Positions 48,128-59,116 of a stretch of DNA of 64,000 bases are shown piece by piece. The DNA is taken from contig OW240921.1 in assembly GCA_933207985.1 (NCBI GenBank), positions 98,859,046 to 98,923,045 on the forward strand. Direction: 5' to 3'. Both the position numbers and the translations under genes were made by a program. Each line of letters begins with the position of its first letter. Position 1 is the first letter of the stretch. Source of the DNA: Pelobates cultripes. Its lineage: Eukaryota; Chordata; Amphibia; Anura; Pelobatidae. The notes below the pieces were generated by a model that did not search any database, was not told the origin of the DNA, and worked only from the letters and a program-made list of their open reading frames with translations.

Positions 48128-49139
48128 CACGCAAACCCCATACTAATAATGGTCTGAATTTACTTTCATTCTTAGTTTGGCCAACATTTGGCATGATAAT
48201 GTATTTTTAGATGTAATAACGAAAGTGAGAAGAAATTAGACAATATAAAGAATATTCACAATAGCCTAAACTGTATGAAATGGAAAGCAAAATTAAGGCT
48301 CAGATTATCCAAGTTTTGCAGGGTCGAAGTAGGGATATAAAGTGACCCTGTAAAACGTTATCTACCTACCTTAGGATGTATTACATTAGCAGGTCATTAA
48401 AAAAAAATGTAAATACTTAGAAAAATTATTTCTCCAATGTGAAACAGTTCACTAATAGGACTAAAAAAAAAAAAAAGGACAGAACTACTGTATTTTAAGA
48501 AGACATTAGAAAAAGCATTGATTCACTATTACATCCAATGTCCTGACTTCTCGCAAGACGTGAAAGTGGCATTATTAGCCATCAGGTCAATTATTTTTTT
48601 ATTGCCTTATTTTAGATCAACAACATACAAAGATGTTTTCTAAAGGTTGAACTCTATGGACTATCTTTACTTAACCTAGGTTACTATGTAATGGATTTCA
48701 ACACTGATTAAAGCCTGTTGTAGTGGTTATAGTGCCAGGCGTCCCAGAGCACTACCCCCCGGGCACCTCCAGCACAACCCTCTCTTCCGTAAAGCAGAAG
48801 TTACCTTTATATATTAATTTCTTCACTGAGTGAATAGAATTAATTCATCACCAAATATATTCAGACCAAAAACAAATTAAATTGATGTCACTAATGCAGA
48901 CATAGAGACTTCATCTTTAGAGATATTATCAGGGGGACCATACCTACGGTCCCCAGGTGACTGTCCAACCATTTGTAAAACCCACATAAATACTTATAGT
49001 GGGACTGAGCCAGGAGATTACATGACTTCTCACAACTCTAGCGATATTAGCAGGAGAGTCCCTTTTTTTGGTCCAGCCCCTCCGTCCCGATTTTCTCCTT
49101 TGGAATCCTACATCCAGTGACACCAGGGAACGGTCCCCA

Positions 49140-49235
49140 AAGCAGCAAAGACTGAGCGCATCAGCAGGCGCGCTGGCAACGTGCGCATCAGCAGACGCGC
49201 TGGCAACGTGCGCATCAGCAGACGCACTTGTAATG
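49140..49235. repeat. 27-bp minisatellite, three copies
   Basis: GCGCATCAGCAGACGCGCTG then GCAACGT, repeated almost perfectly three times. It is CpG-rich, unlike its surroundings, and the unit length is a multiple of three, so the frame through it (SADALATCA) stays open. Confidence 0.85.
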
Positions 49236-50920
49236 TGCAGACCAATGTTTCAGTGACGCTATGGATTTAGACTAGAAAAATGTTCACTTTCGCTTTTTCC
49301 TGCCTATAAATATAGCAATCTATTCTGAAAAGGACATTTCTACTAAAAAATTTTTTTTAGGAATTTAGGAAAATACTTTTTATAACGATTTAATCAATAC
49401 AAACATATTAGTGACCACGTTACAGAATACTTTGATAAATATCCCCTTTTATGGTTATGATAAAAATAAAAAAATAAACTTATTGTTGGATTAGGGGTGG
49501 GAGGGAGTTATTTGCAAGGTGAATTCAACTTGTACAATGAGGAAAAACAATGCTCTGCTATATAAAGAGAAACAATGTTACACACCTATTAAATCAAACG
49601 GTATCAAAACCGATCCCATAAACAAAGGTAGCAACAAATTCACCATAGCAGTTAGGGAGATAAAAATACCCAAACAAATAAAAAACAACAATTTAACATG
49701 ACTTTCTAACCTAAATAAATACATATCAATGATATTCATAGCTTGGCCCCAAATTTACTTTTAAAACATGTTTAAACCATTTAAGTGCATTCAGCAGTTT
49801 GGCTCATGGCAGTAGCAGCAGATAATTCTTGGGATTTGTAAGATACATCACATGTGGCTCTGCAGCATAGCACTCCCTCCCACACTGCAATGCTGAGAGA
49901 GCAAATGGTTTCACTTTTCACTCAGATAATTCATTGCTGCAGGAGATGTCAATTTTATCGAGAGTTAAGGGAGAGTAAGCAAGGAATTCACTATTGCCCT
50001 TGGTATATTATCCAGCAGCATAGATATAAACTGCTGCGCTGTGAATGTTATTCAATATTTAGGGTAGTCTGACCGATCTATTCGCTTTAACTTAATGAAT
50101 TTATTAGTATGTCCATTATACAGCGCTGCAGCATATGTTGGCCAGCAAAAAAAAAAAAAAAAAATGCAATAATTGTGTATCCAATTTTAACTGCTGCAGC
50201 CAAATCAGCTGGAAGGATCATTCTAAGCACCATAACAACTTTGTGTTATTGCACTGTTTATGGTGTATAGAGCACCCAACACCCACGATCATTTCTATGC
50301 GCCTTATAGGTACAGCAAAGTCTTTAAAAAAAAAAAAATAATAATTTTTTTTATTTTTAAATGCTGCAGCTATAAGCCAGCCCCCGGCTCAGACACGGCA
50401 AAGGAGCAGTTTTTTAAATTTTCTGTCTGTTATGCCAGTTTTGACCCAGTGATAATATAAGAAAGATCTCTCGCTCCTCCACCAAGGAGGAGTGCTGTGG
50501 ATTTAGAGTCGTTGAGTGGGAATGGGAAACAATAATTGGATTATTAAAGTCAGAAAAATGTTCTGTATATGTTTGCGTAGAAGTCAAGCATCATATTTTA
50601 GTGATGTAATATAAGTTTAGGCCCACATTTGCCCAGCTTCAAAATAATGTATCGACTTATACTTCTGCAGATAGAGTAGATTATATACAGTACAAATATA
50701 TTAGGATTACTTTTTACAATTTAAGGAGTTGGAGGTACTATAAATTAAGAAAATGTTGTGTACCAAATCTATCACAGCACACGGTTTATTCCACAAAACA
50801 GTGTATAAAGTGACTCATGGTATGGCTTCTATCAGTTTATAGAGCTGTTACACTAATCCTACACAGTAAAACGATAAGTCCAGAAAGACAGCCTTTTCTG
50901 ATATAGCAGCATTAAGAGAT

Positions 50921-50921
<1 letters not shown>

Positions 50922-50960
<39 letters not shown>
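50922..50960. repeat. (TA)n microsatellite
   Basis: About 19 TA units, then TTTATT repeats. Confidence 0.95.
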
Positions 50961-50964
<4 letters not shown>

Positions 50965-51838
50965 TTATTTTTTATTTACTTTATTTTGTATACTTCTGTT
51001 GTATTAAACTGGGGGTTGCATTAAATTCATACCTTGTGTACCTCGTGTGACAGCGTTTAGTCTTAAGGAATAAATATTGGAAGATATTTGTATGTGGGTC
51101 TAATATTTTTTTGGCACAAGTGTGTGGTGTGAATAACATAACGCAGTTACCTTAGAATCTCCGGCATCATTAGGGTTGCTAAATCCTGTGTTCCGTAACA
51201 TATATACATAACGATTGGCAGTATGTACAATTCAAAAGCTGCCGGAGGGAAATCATATAATTTATCCATAAGGTATCCAGCAGCATGTGAATTCTACATA
51301 CAGCAGGGCAGTACCTCCCATGTATATAGGAAACGTGTCCAGGAAAACTGTTGGATCAGGGAATCCTAGGCACCCTCTCACATATTTTCTAATGAACTCT
51401 GCTTATTGGGTGACCTAATTGCACTCTGTGATGTATATGGTCTTCAAATGCTAACAGTAGTATCATCACATGAATCACTGGTACATGGAAAAGAGACATT
51501 AGTCTATAGCAGTTGCTGCAAACCTGTAGAAATGCAAGCTGTTGTGGACTACATTTCCCTTGATGCTCTGCAGCCACACAGTAACCTCAGGTCTATAGTT
51601 TTTATAAAATTACTACTTCTTAATGAATAGATATTTGCAGTGAGGCAAACCTGCCTTTAATCTATAAATATGACGATTGCACAATTTATTAACATTACCA
51701 GATCTATTGACCTCTGCCCCATACACACACAGCCCTGAAATCCCCCGGTTACACAAGGATTCTACACAAATTCCATAGAACTCTCTGTTTCACAACCGCT
51801 AGTTATCTTGTATCCAGTAAATATATTGGGGAGCAAAC

Positions 51839-52050
51839 CTGCAATCAGAGCGCCCTCTACAGTTCGAATTTTCTGACGGGCGGGACGCAACGTCCACTCA
51901 GTTCATTCGACCACGAAGCGAAACAGTAGGACACCTTCTGCCCTCTAATTGGCTGGTAGGCAAACCTTACTCTTCCTTATCATGTGACGCGGAAGTGACT
52001 GTGCTCCAAAGTTGTGCGGGAGGGCGGAAGTAAAAATGTGTGAGTCCCTT
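51839..52050 (-). promoter_or_regulatory. H6PD: Probable H6PD promoter and non-coding exon 1
   Basis: This is the first GC-rich, repeat-free block upstream of the coding exons. It has CpG dinucleotides, a minus-strand CCAAT box (the plus strand reads ATTGG near 51,948), two ETS-like GGAAGT cores (near 51,990 and 52,027), an E-box-like CATGTGAC and a GGGCGGGAC motif near 51,879. A weak donor, GCAG|GTTTGC, at 51839-51838 could end a leader exon spliced to 44337. Mammalian H6PD also begins with a non-coding exon. This is inferred from composition and motifs; no transcript evidence is available here. Confidence 0.4.
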
Positions 52051-53266
52051 AACAAAGTGGGTGGTGCTAAATTAAGGGTATAGTTATTTTTGTACAGAGG
52101 TTCACAACGTGTGGAAATACATTGCTAGGTAATTTAGAAATCTGTTATTACTTGCCCTAATATGTTGTTAATATTAAGTAATATAATTTAAAGTAAGTGG
52201 AAGACTTGTAATAGCAGTAAAACACCATAAATACATTTTTAAAAAATCAGCTGAAAAGGGATTTTTAAAACATTTTTTCATAAAGTTAGATATGTATGGA
52301 AAACTGCATTTTTTTGGCACAGTAATTTCACTACAATTCCTCTGCTATCAGAAGTGCACATATTATAATGTATGTAATTCTCTGCCTCATGTATGTCCAC
52401 AGAAATTGCTAAGGTGTAATAATTACTTTCTATTTATTTTGTATTTCAACCAATGTTGGGCATAAAAAACTGATGGAAAGTGATTTCTTCCAGTGATACA
52501 GATTAGGTTTCCATGACAATTCCTTATTAATTTGATCTGTCTTTAGATGTGTTTTAGCGTTAATTTTACAATTTAAATAAAATTTGCCGTAATTAGTCCG
52601 TAGATTCGTGATACAATATAAATAATGGAGACTTATTTGTATATTGTTTAAAAAAAAAATCTTTACATTTTATTTTATTCCATTATTCCAAAGAACCCCA
52701 TTTGTAGCTGGTTCTAATGTGTGTTCTTACGAGATTATTGTATGGAATCTTTTATTTGATTCTCTGCAGTGTCAGAGGGGGATGATCCAACATGGAGTCA
52801 GCCCAACGTCTTATATAATCTACAGAACAAAAAGGTAACACTCAACAATCGTCACAGCTTCTGCCCTGTCTGTACACCACCATAGGAATATATTGATGCT
52901 GTGTCATTCTGACGTGGACCACTACACCTTCTAGCTATCATGACTTGCGTCATTTTTTGGGAGCTGCAGCAGTCTGCATTAGTTTTGGTAACAGTTTCTG
53001 GACATTCTGGAGTAATCTGATGCCGTCCGATACTACGACACCAAGTGTGTTCAGTGTAGGTATAGACTGACATTTTTCCAGAGCCGATACCAATTATTGA
53101 TTGCCACTGTACATTATAGGTTTTGAAAAAGCAACACAATTTTTACACAAATCTGGCATTAAATGAACATGCTGACAGCAATCACCTGGCATTTACACCT
53201 TGACACCAATTTCATCTTATTAAAGTGGTTATAGTGTACCCTGGTGCTGTTCCTCCATTTACTTTT
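52051..53266. other. Region upstream of H6PD, nothing recognised
   Basis: AT-rich. The phrase TAAAGTGGTTATAGTGTACC at 53,221 resembles the subterminal part of T2-like repeats. No coding exon was identified. Confidence 0.4.
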
Positions 53267-53310
53267 AACCCCTTAAGGACCAAACTTCTGGAATAAAAGG
53301 GAATCATGAC
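53267..53310. repeat. Half of a palindromic TTAACCCCTTAAGGAC repeat
   Basis: TTAACCCCTTAAGGACCAAA followed by CTTCTGGAATAAAAGG. In amphibian genomes this motif usually forms one arm of a palindromic element; only one arm is present here. Confidence 0.5.
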
Positions 53311-53700
53311 AGAGGTTACATTCTTTCTTAGCCATCCGAATTGAAACCATCAATGGATGGCTGTGATAGGCAGTTGGCGAACACTCTCAGCTAATCTTGG
53401 CTGCCTATTGTTACTTAGACTAATGCTGTACCCAAGCAGTACAGAAGGGACGAGGTTGTCAGAAATGATAGTTTTTTTTATTATTTCTTTATTTTTTCTG
53501 TTCATATTAGTACAATGAAGCTTGCAATACCACAACAGTAATAGCAAGCATTACAAATTCAAACATAGGAAAACACGGGCATGGTATTCAAAGAAACTGC
53601 ACAAGTTTATGAAACTAAGATCTTCGTTAAATAAAGTTTTTTCGTTAGGCTAGTATGTCAATTATATTGAGTTGCTCTAAATTTATCTATCTGCCTGGAT

Positions 53701-54224
53701 TTAAAGGAACACTATAGTCACCTAAATTACTTTAGCTAAATAAAGCAGTTTTAGTGTATAGATCATTCCCCTGCAATTTCACTGCTCAATTCACTGTCAT
53801 TTAGGAGTTAAATCACTTTGTTTCTGTTTATGCAGCCCTAGCCACACCTCCCCTGGCTATGATTGACAGAGCCTGCATGAAAAAACTGGTTTCACTTTCA
53901 AACAGATGTAATTTACCTTAAATAATTGTATCTCAATCTCTAAATTGAACTTTAATCACATACAGGAGGCTCTTGCAGGGTCTAGCAAGCTATTAACATA
54001 GCAGGGGATAAGAAAATCTTAATTAAACAGAACTTGCAATACAGGAAGTGTTTATGGAAGGCTGTGCAAGTCACATGCAGGGAGGTGTGACTAGGGTTCA
54101 TAAACAAAGGGATTTAACTCCTAAATGGCAGAGGATTGAGCAGTGAGGCTGCAGGGGCATGTTCTATACACCAAAACTGTTTTATTAAGCTAAAGTTGTT
54201 CAGGTGACTATAGTGTCCCTTTAA
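53701..54224. mobile_element. T2-like TTAA element, best-preserved copy
   Basis: Starts TTAAAGGAACACTATAGTCA and ends GGTGACTATAGTGTCCCTTTAA, near-perfect inverted repeats with TTAA at both ends. The interior matches the copy at 30277-30820. No transposase, so it is moved in trans. Confidence 0.9.
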
Positions 54225-54714
54225 GTAATTTAGATTATAAGACAAGATAGTAATTTTGTTAGTCGAGGGAACAGTGGAGTTAGGCTAAACTAGAGTGAAT
54301 AGGTTAGACTCTAAGTCAAGTTAAACCATCCGACAATGGGATTAGCAGTAACATTACACGCAAGAGGCCCCCTTACAGGTATTAAACACCTGGCTAGGAC
54401 ATTTAAAACAATCCCAGACCCAGTACAATAAGCTTTGGCAAATCAAGTTAAAGAAAAGCAGGAATAAAAGTCGAAGTTAGGAGGAATGAGAGTCTGCCAG
54501 TAAAAGTCACAGACTCCGGTTACCCAGTTCCCCTCTGGGGCAAATCATATTTCTGCTTTGGTGTGGCAGCTGCCATGTGTGGTCGCCCCGATGTTCACTG
54601 ATGGTACAACAGGCTGAAGCATGGAGACCCCCACGACACTGCAGGTAGTCGCGAAGGAGCAGGATAGGATCCTTGTGCCGTCCTGATGGTATGTTGTGTC
54701 TGTACCCTGCATTT

Positions 54715-55350
54715 TTAAAGCGACCTGGGCGTCTCTGCTGTTGTCTGGTCTGTCTTGGGCCCGGAGCTGTCCTCATTTGCCGACAGTACAGCGGGTGCCT
54801 CTGAGGTAGAAGAGCCAGCAGCTTCCGTGACTCGCTTCTGCATCGGCGTTCGGCGATCTTCATCCAGAAGGTTTTGTTGGCTCCACCAGTGTTTGATGGT
54901 ACTTTCTGTGGTTTGCACTTTAAGGCCCACTGCTGCAGTCTCCGTCACCTTTGGAGCCTCGGTCCGGTAGTGGTGGTTTCTGGTTGGCTGTCGTGACGCC
55001 AGGCTGCTTGCTGACGGTATATATATGTGGTTTCTGCCCGGATAGGTTAGTAATGTGTAGCGGGGCAGGCTGATGTAGCTTGTGCTCCAGCATGTTTTAA
55101 AGTGTTTGTTCAATTTTGTCAGGATGTCATGTACAGCGTCGGCGGGACCCTCGACACTTGCAGTGTCCGCCATCTTGAGTGAAACTCTGTGTGCTCTCTC
55201 TGCCATGTGGCAACATCTAACGAGTATTCGGAACTGCTGTCTGCCTCGCCAGAGAAAACCTTCACTCGGTGAGTTGCTTGTATTGCCAAGATTGTGCATG
55301 AGCTCTTGAGAAACACGTCTCATCGCCATGATGGTTAGGCACCACCTCAC
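54715..55350 (-). CDS. Retroelement ORF of unknown function
   Basis: An open minus-strand frame of up to 211 codons in the 5' half of the short retroelement. A likelier start is the ATG at about 55173 in AAGATGGCGGAC, giving MADTASVEGPADAVHDILT. The rest is hydrophilic, rich in Thr, Ser, Glu and Arg towards the C-terminus, with no enzymatic motif, membrane segment or zinc finger. It could encode an RNA-binding ORF1-like protein or be a chance frame in GC-rich DNA. Confidence 0.3.
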   Translation of the reverse strand: MRWCLTIMAMRRVSQELMHNLGNTSNSPSEGFLWRGRQQFRILVRCCHMAERAHRVSLKMADTASVEGPADAVHDILTKLNKHFKTCWSTSYISLPRYTLLTYPGRNHIYIPSASSLASRQPTRNHHYRTEAPKVTETAAVGLKVQTTESTIKHWWSQQNLLDEDRRTPMQKRVTEAAGSSTSEAPAVLSANEDSSGPKTDQTTAETPRSL

Positions 55351-55434
55351 AGAAATTTGTTTTGTGTTAAATTTAAAAACGGTTTAACACAGAACAAAAG
55401 TATGGCATCTTCAATGAGATTAAGTTTTTACCGT

Positions 55435-55500
55435 GTCTAGAGTGTCCCTTTAAGTAGTTATGGTTTTCACAGGGGTCCTTTAACGGAACCATTACTTCTA
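55435..55500. repeat. T2-like end fragments
   Basis: TAGAGTGTCCCTTTAAGTAG and, shortly after, GGGGTCCTTTAACGG resemble T2 right ends. No full element was delimited. Confidence 0.4.
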
Positions 55501-55609
55501 AAAGGGGCAGTCTAAGCAATTTAAATACTTTTCATTACCACTTAGAATATCCTGAACCAACTCACATTATAAGAATGAATTATAACAGCAGCGATATTTC
55601 AACTATATA

Positions 55610-56692
55610 ACCAATATTGTTGAATGGGTTAGGAGGTGGCTGAATGACAGGCAACAGAGGGTAGTAGTCAATGGAGTATATTCAAAGCAAGGTCTAGTTA
55701 CCAGTGGGTTACCTCAAGGATCTGTACTTGGACCCATTCTCTTTAATATTTTTATTAATGATATTGCAGAAGGTCTTGATGGTAAGGTATGTCTTTTTGC
55801 TGACGATACTAAAATTTGCAACAAGGTTGATGTTCCAGGAGGGATAAACAAAATGGCAAATGATTTAGATAAATTAGTAAAATGGTCAGAGCTGTGGCAA
55901 CTGATATTTAATGTGCATAAGTGCAAGATAATGCATCTTGGGTGAAAAAACCCAAGGGTAGAGTATATAATATTTGATACCATACTAACCTCAACATCTG
56001 AGGAAAGGGATTCAGGAGTAATTATTTCAGATGACTTAAAGGTAGACAGACAATGTAATAGAGCAGCAGGAAATGCTAGCAGAATGCTTGGTTGTATAGG
56101 GAGAGGTATTAGCAGTAGAAAGGGAAGTGCTCATGCCATTGTACAGAACCCTGGGGAGACCTCTCTTGGAGTATTGTACGCAGTACTGAAGACCATATCT
56201 CCAGAAGGATATTGATACTTTAGAAAGAGTTCAGAGAAGGGCTACTAAACTAGTTCATGGATCACAGGAAAAAACTTACCAGGAAAGGTTAAAGGAACTT
56301 AACATGTATAGCTTGGAGGAAAGATGAGACAGGGGGGATATGATAGAAACATTTAAATACATAAAGGGAATCAACACAGTAAAGGAGGAGACTATATTTA
56401 AAAGAAGAAAAATTACCACAAGAGGAAATAGTTTTAAATTAGAGCGGCAAAGGTTTAAAAATAATTTCAGGAAGTATTACTTTACAGAGAGGGTAGTGGA
56501 TGCATGGAATAGCCTTCCAGCTGAAGTGGTAGAGGTTAACACAGTGAGGGAGTTTAAGCATGCATGGGATAGGCATAAGGCTATCCTAGACTTAAGATAA
56601 AGTCAGGGACTAACTAAAAGTATTTTGAAAATTGGCCAGACTAGATGGGCCGAATGGTTCTCACCTGCCGTTACATTCTATGTTACTAAATC
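55610..56692 (+). mobile_element. CR1/L2-like LINE fragment with reverse-transcriptase core
   Basis: Plus strand: LPQGSVLGPILFNIFINDIAEGL and LFADDTKICNKV (catalytic Asp pair near 55,800), NVHKCKIMHLG, then KYIKGINTVKEETIF and VVDAWNSLPAEVV (56,340-56,600). The 3' end is GATGGGCCGAATGGTTCTCA. It has frameshifts and stops. It belongs to the same subfamily as 25641-27590 and supplies the reverse-transcriptase part deleted there. Confidence 0.92.
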
Positions 56693-57503
56693 CAATATTG
56701 CCAGATCTCCTTTTCCAAGATAGAATGTTTACAGTCATGTGATTTAATTCTGAGTTCCCAGAATCCTCGCTCCTGGTCAGGTGTAAAATAAAACCTTTTT
56801 TCTGCTGGTTAATTTTCCTATTAGTAATGGTTAGGTCCATGTTTAATTTCACTGATGGCACCATGGGTTCACATTTGTGTACACTGAATATTTCTGTTAC
56901 TTCACTTGTGCTGATTTCCTCTGTTCAGTAACTGTTATTAGTCTCAAAGAACAAGCGGATGAAACCGAATTCAATTGAGACACAAATTCAGTTTCATCAG
57001 AGGAAAGATTTGAAGGTAATTTGTAACCTTCAGGCAATAATCCACAACAGCATATTTTTGATAGATTTGTCATTTTCCTCCAACATTTGTATTCTTTAAT
57101 ATTGTTTGCACTGTAAAAAATCATGAATAAAAAAAGTTAATCAGTGATGTTAATAGGGATAGCTCACATAACAAGCCTCTTCTTTCACAATGCATGGTAG
57201 ATGTCTTTGTAAATTCAATGCGCATGATAAACAGTGATTTGTCCTCTTAAGCGCCATAAAATCGAACTGATGTCTGCTGTCTCATAGGACCTTCTTTGGA
57301 GTCACAATTTAAAAGTGCATGTGTGACAATATACTGGTAGTTTGACAGGGATACAATTCCTGGAAAAGTGAGCTTGCCTACAAATGCAAGGAAAAGATTA
57401 ATGTACCAAAGGCTCAAAATTTCAACTCCACCACCAGTCATTAGCAAAATGTTGCCCTGGCAAGTAGGCCTTATACCCCACTATGTGTGAAAATCCATTA
57501 GAG
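56693..57503. other. Intergenic, nothing recognised
   Basis: AT-rich; a small palindrome GAAACCGAATTCAATTGAG near 56,962. Confidence 0.4.
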
Positions 57504-57668
57504 CAGTGGTTCCCAAACCAGTCCTCACTCCTAACCCCCCACAAGTCCAGGATTCAGGGATTTCCCAGTTGTGTCTAAGGTGTTTTTGTTCTTTAGACAC
57601 AACTGGATAATCCCTAAATACTAGACCGGAGTAGGAGGTGGGGGGTGAGGGCTGGTTTGGGAATCACA
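57504..57668. mobile_element. Palindromic hAT-type MITE
   Basis: CAGTGGTTCCCAAACCAGTC on the left and GCTGGTTTGGGAATCAC on the right. Inside, CCCAGTTGTGTCTAA pairs with TTAGACACAACTGG. Short palindromic elements with CAGTGGTTC ends are typical hAT MITEs. No target duplication was confirmed. Confidence 0.75.
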
Positions 57669-58640
57669 GCTCCAGATAATGCTACTTGTACAACTAAAAA
57701 GTTTTTTCTTCCTTAGCCTGTCATGGTCTGCGACCAGCACAGCAGTAGCAACTACAAATATTGGGTGCGCAAGCATTTGGGGGCCAGGACAGCGATTTGT
57801 ACTTATGCCCTGTCCATTCCCAGTAGTTAAATTACAAGAGGAGGTTAGCAGTGGCAAGTAACTTTAAGACTTGGCTATTAGAACTAGCTATTTTAACGCT
57901 TGACTGTCCCTGTGACAGATACTTTTTAAATATACATATTTAATGCATCCAAGTGATCAGTGCTACAATTCCCACTTGTTCTCCAATATCTGAGACCACG
58001 GACAGACCTAAAAGAAATGGAATAGAAAAATAGGGGTGCAAAACCTTTAATATTGAGTGTAGAGATGCAATTTAAAGTCACATAAAACTACACTTATGAG
58101 ATTTATAGGGTTGCACAGATCTTTAGATCTTCTGGAGACTCAATTTTTCAACAATCAAATGAAGACACCTGGGTAATAGAGTGATTCCAGAATGGCTAGC
58201 GACATCAAATATGTACTTACCATTGTTAATGTTTCAAAAGGTTAACAGGAGATTCAAAAATAATGAACTAAATAATATCGTATACAGGATATGTATATGT
58301 TGCATATTCTGTATAAAATCTGTTTTTAAGAACTTTTTAAAAGAATCTAATTTTTTATTTAAGAAATTAACAATTATACATAAAAGTACCGTAACTACAA
58401 TAAAAGTAGAAATGATGCAAATATGAAGCGATAAAAACTCAGAGTATGGTCCATAGAAACAAATGGGCTTCTCCAGTTTTTGTTGAAAAAAAAAAAAGAA
58501 TTCTATTAGCATTATAATTACTACTGATAAATATGTGTTAGAAAAAGCATGTCTGTCATTATTATATCATGTTTCCATGTTCCCCCTTTATTAATGACAG
58601 GAGATGCAGCTGGTTTTGAACAGAACATGGCATCTCATGA
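57669..58640. other. Intergenic, nothing recognised
   Basis: AT-rich with short frames. Confidence 0.4.
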
Positions 58641-58802
58641 GGTTAAGTTAAGTTGGTGCTAGACTATTTTGCACCCTAGGCAAGACAAGCTACATGAACA
58701 CACCCCCCACAAAAAATATAAATTGCCAACTTGTGTATCTCTTTCTCCCTGACCACTTTGCGTGTCTTTTTTTTTTCCTTTCCACAGCCCCTCTGGCTAG
58801 TG

Positions 58803-58968
58803 TCGATAGTAGGGGGCTTACGTTCTTCCCTCAGACTCCTCTCCGGACTGGTCTTTTAGGTACCAAAAAACGATTAACCAGAGAATTCTTTCATAAAAAA
58901 GGGATATTTATTATATAAAAAAAAATAATAATTGACAAATGTTAAAAGAGTATGATTGACATTTATCA

Positions 58969-59007
<39 letters not shown>

Positions 59008-59116
59008 AATATCCCTTTTTATTTAAGAATTCTCTGGTTAATCGTTTTTTGGTACCTAAAAGACCAGTGCAGAGAGGAGTCCGAGGGAAGAACTTAAGCC
59101 CCCTACTACTATCGAG
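58803..59116. repeat. Long palindrome around a (TA)n core
   Basis: Left arm 58803-58917 and right arm 59001-59116 are complementary over about 115 bp with few mismatches (for example CGATTAACCAGAGAATTCTT against AAGAATTCTCTGGTTAATCG). The loop of about 83 bp includes (TA)13. The preceding GGTGCTAGACTATTTTGCAC (58,653) resembles a hAT terminus. Confidence 0.88.

Larger units (their letters stand above)
53470..55350 (-). mobile_element. Short retroelement, about 1.35 kb plus nested T2 copy
   Basis: Read on the minus strand, it has a GC-rich 5' half with a short frame, then an AT-rich 3' part ending GAAAAAATAAAGAAATAAT (near 53,490). The T2-like element 53701-54224 is inserted in its 3' part. 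Layout and tail match the element at 35466-36715. Class unknown; ends approximate. Confidence 0.5.
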
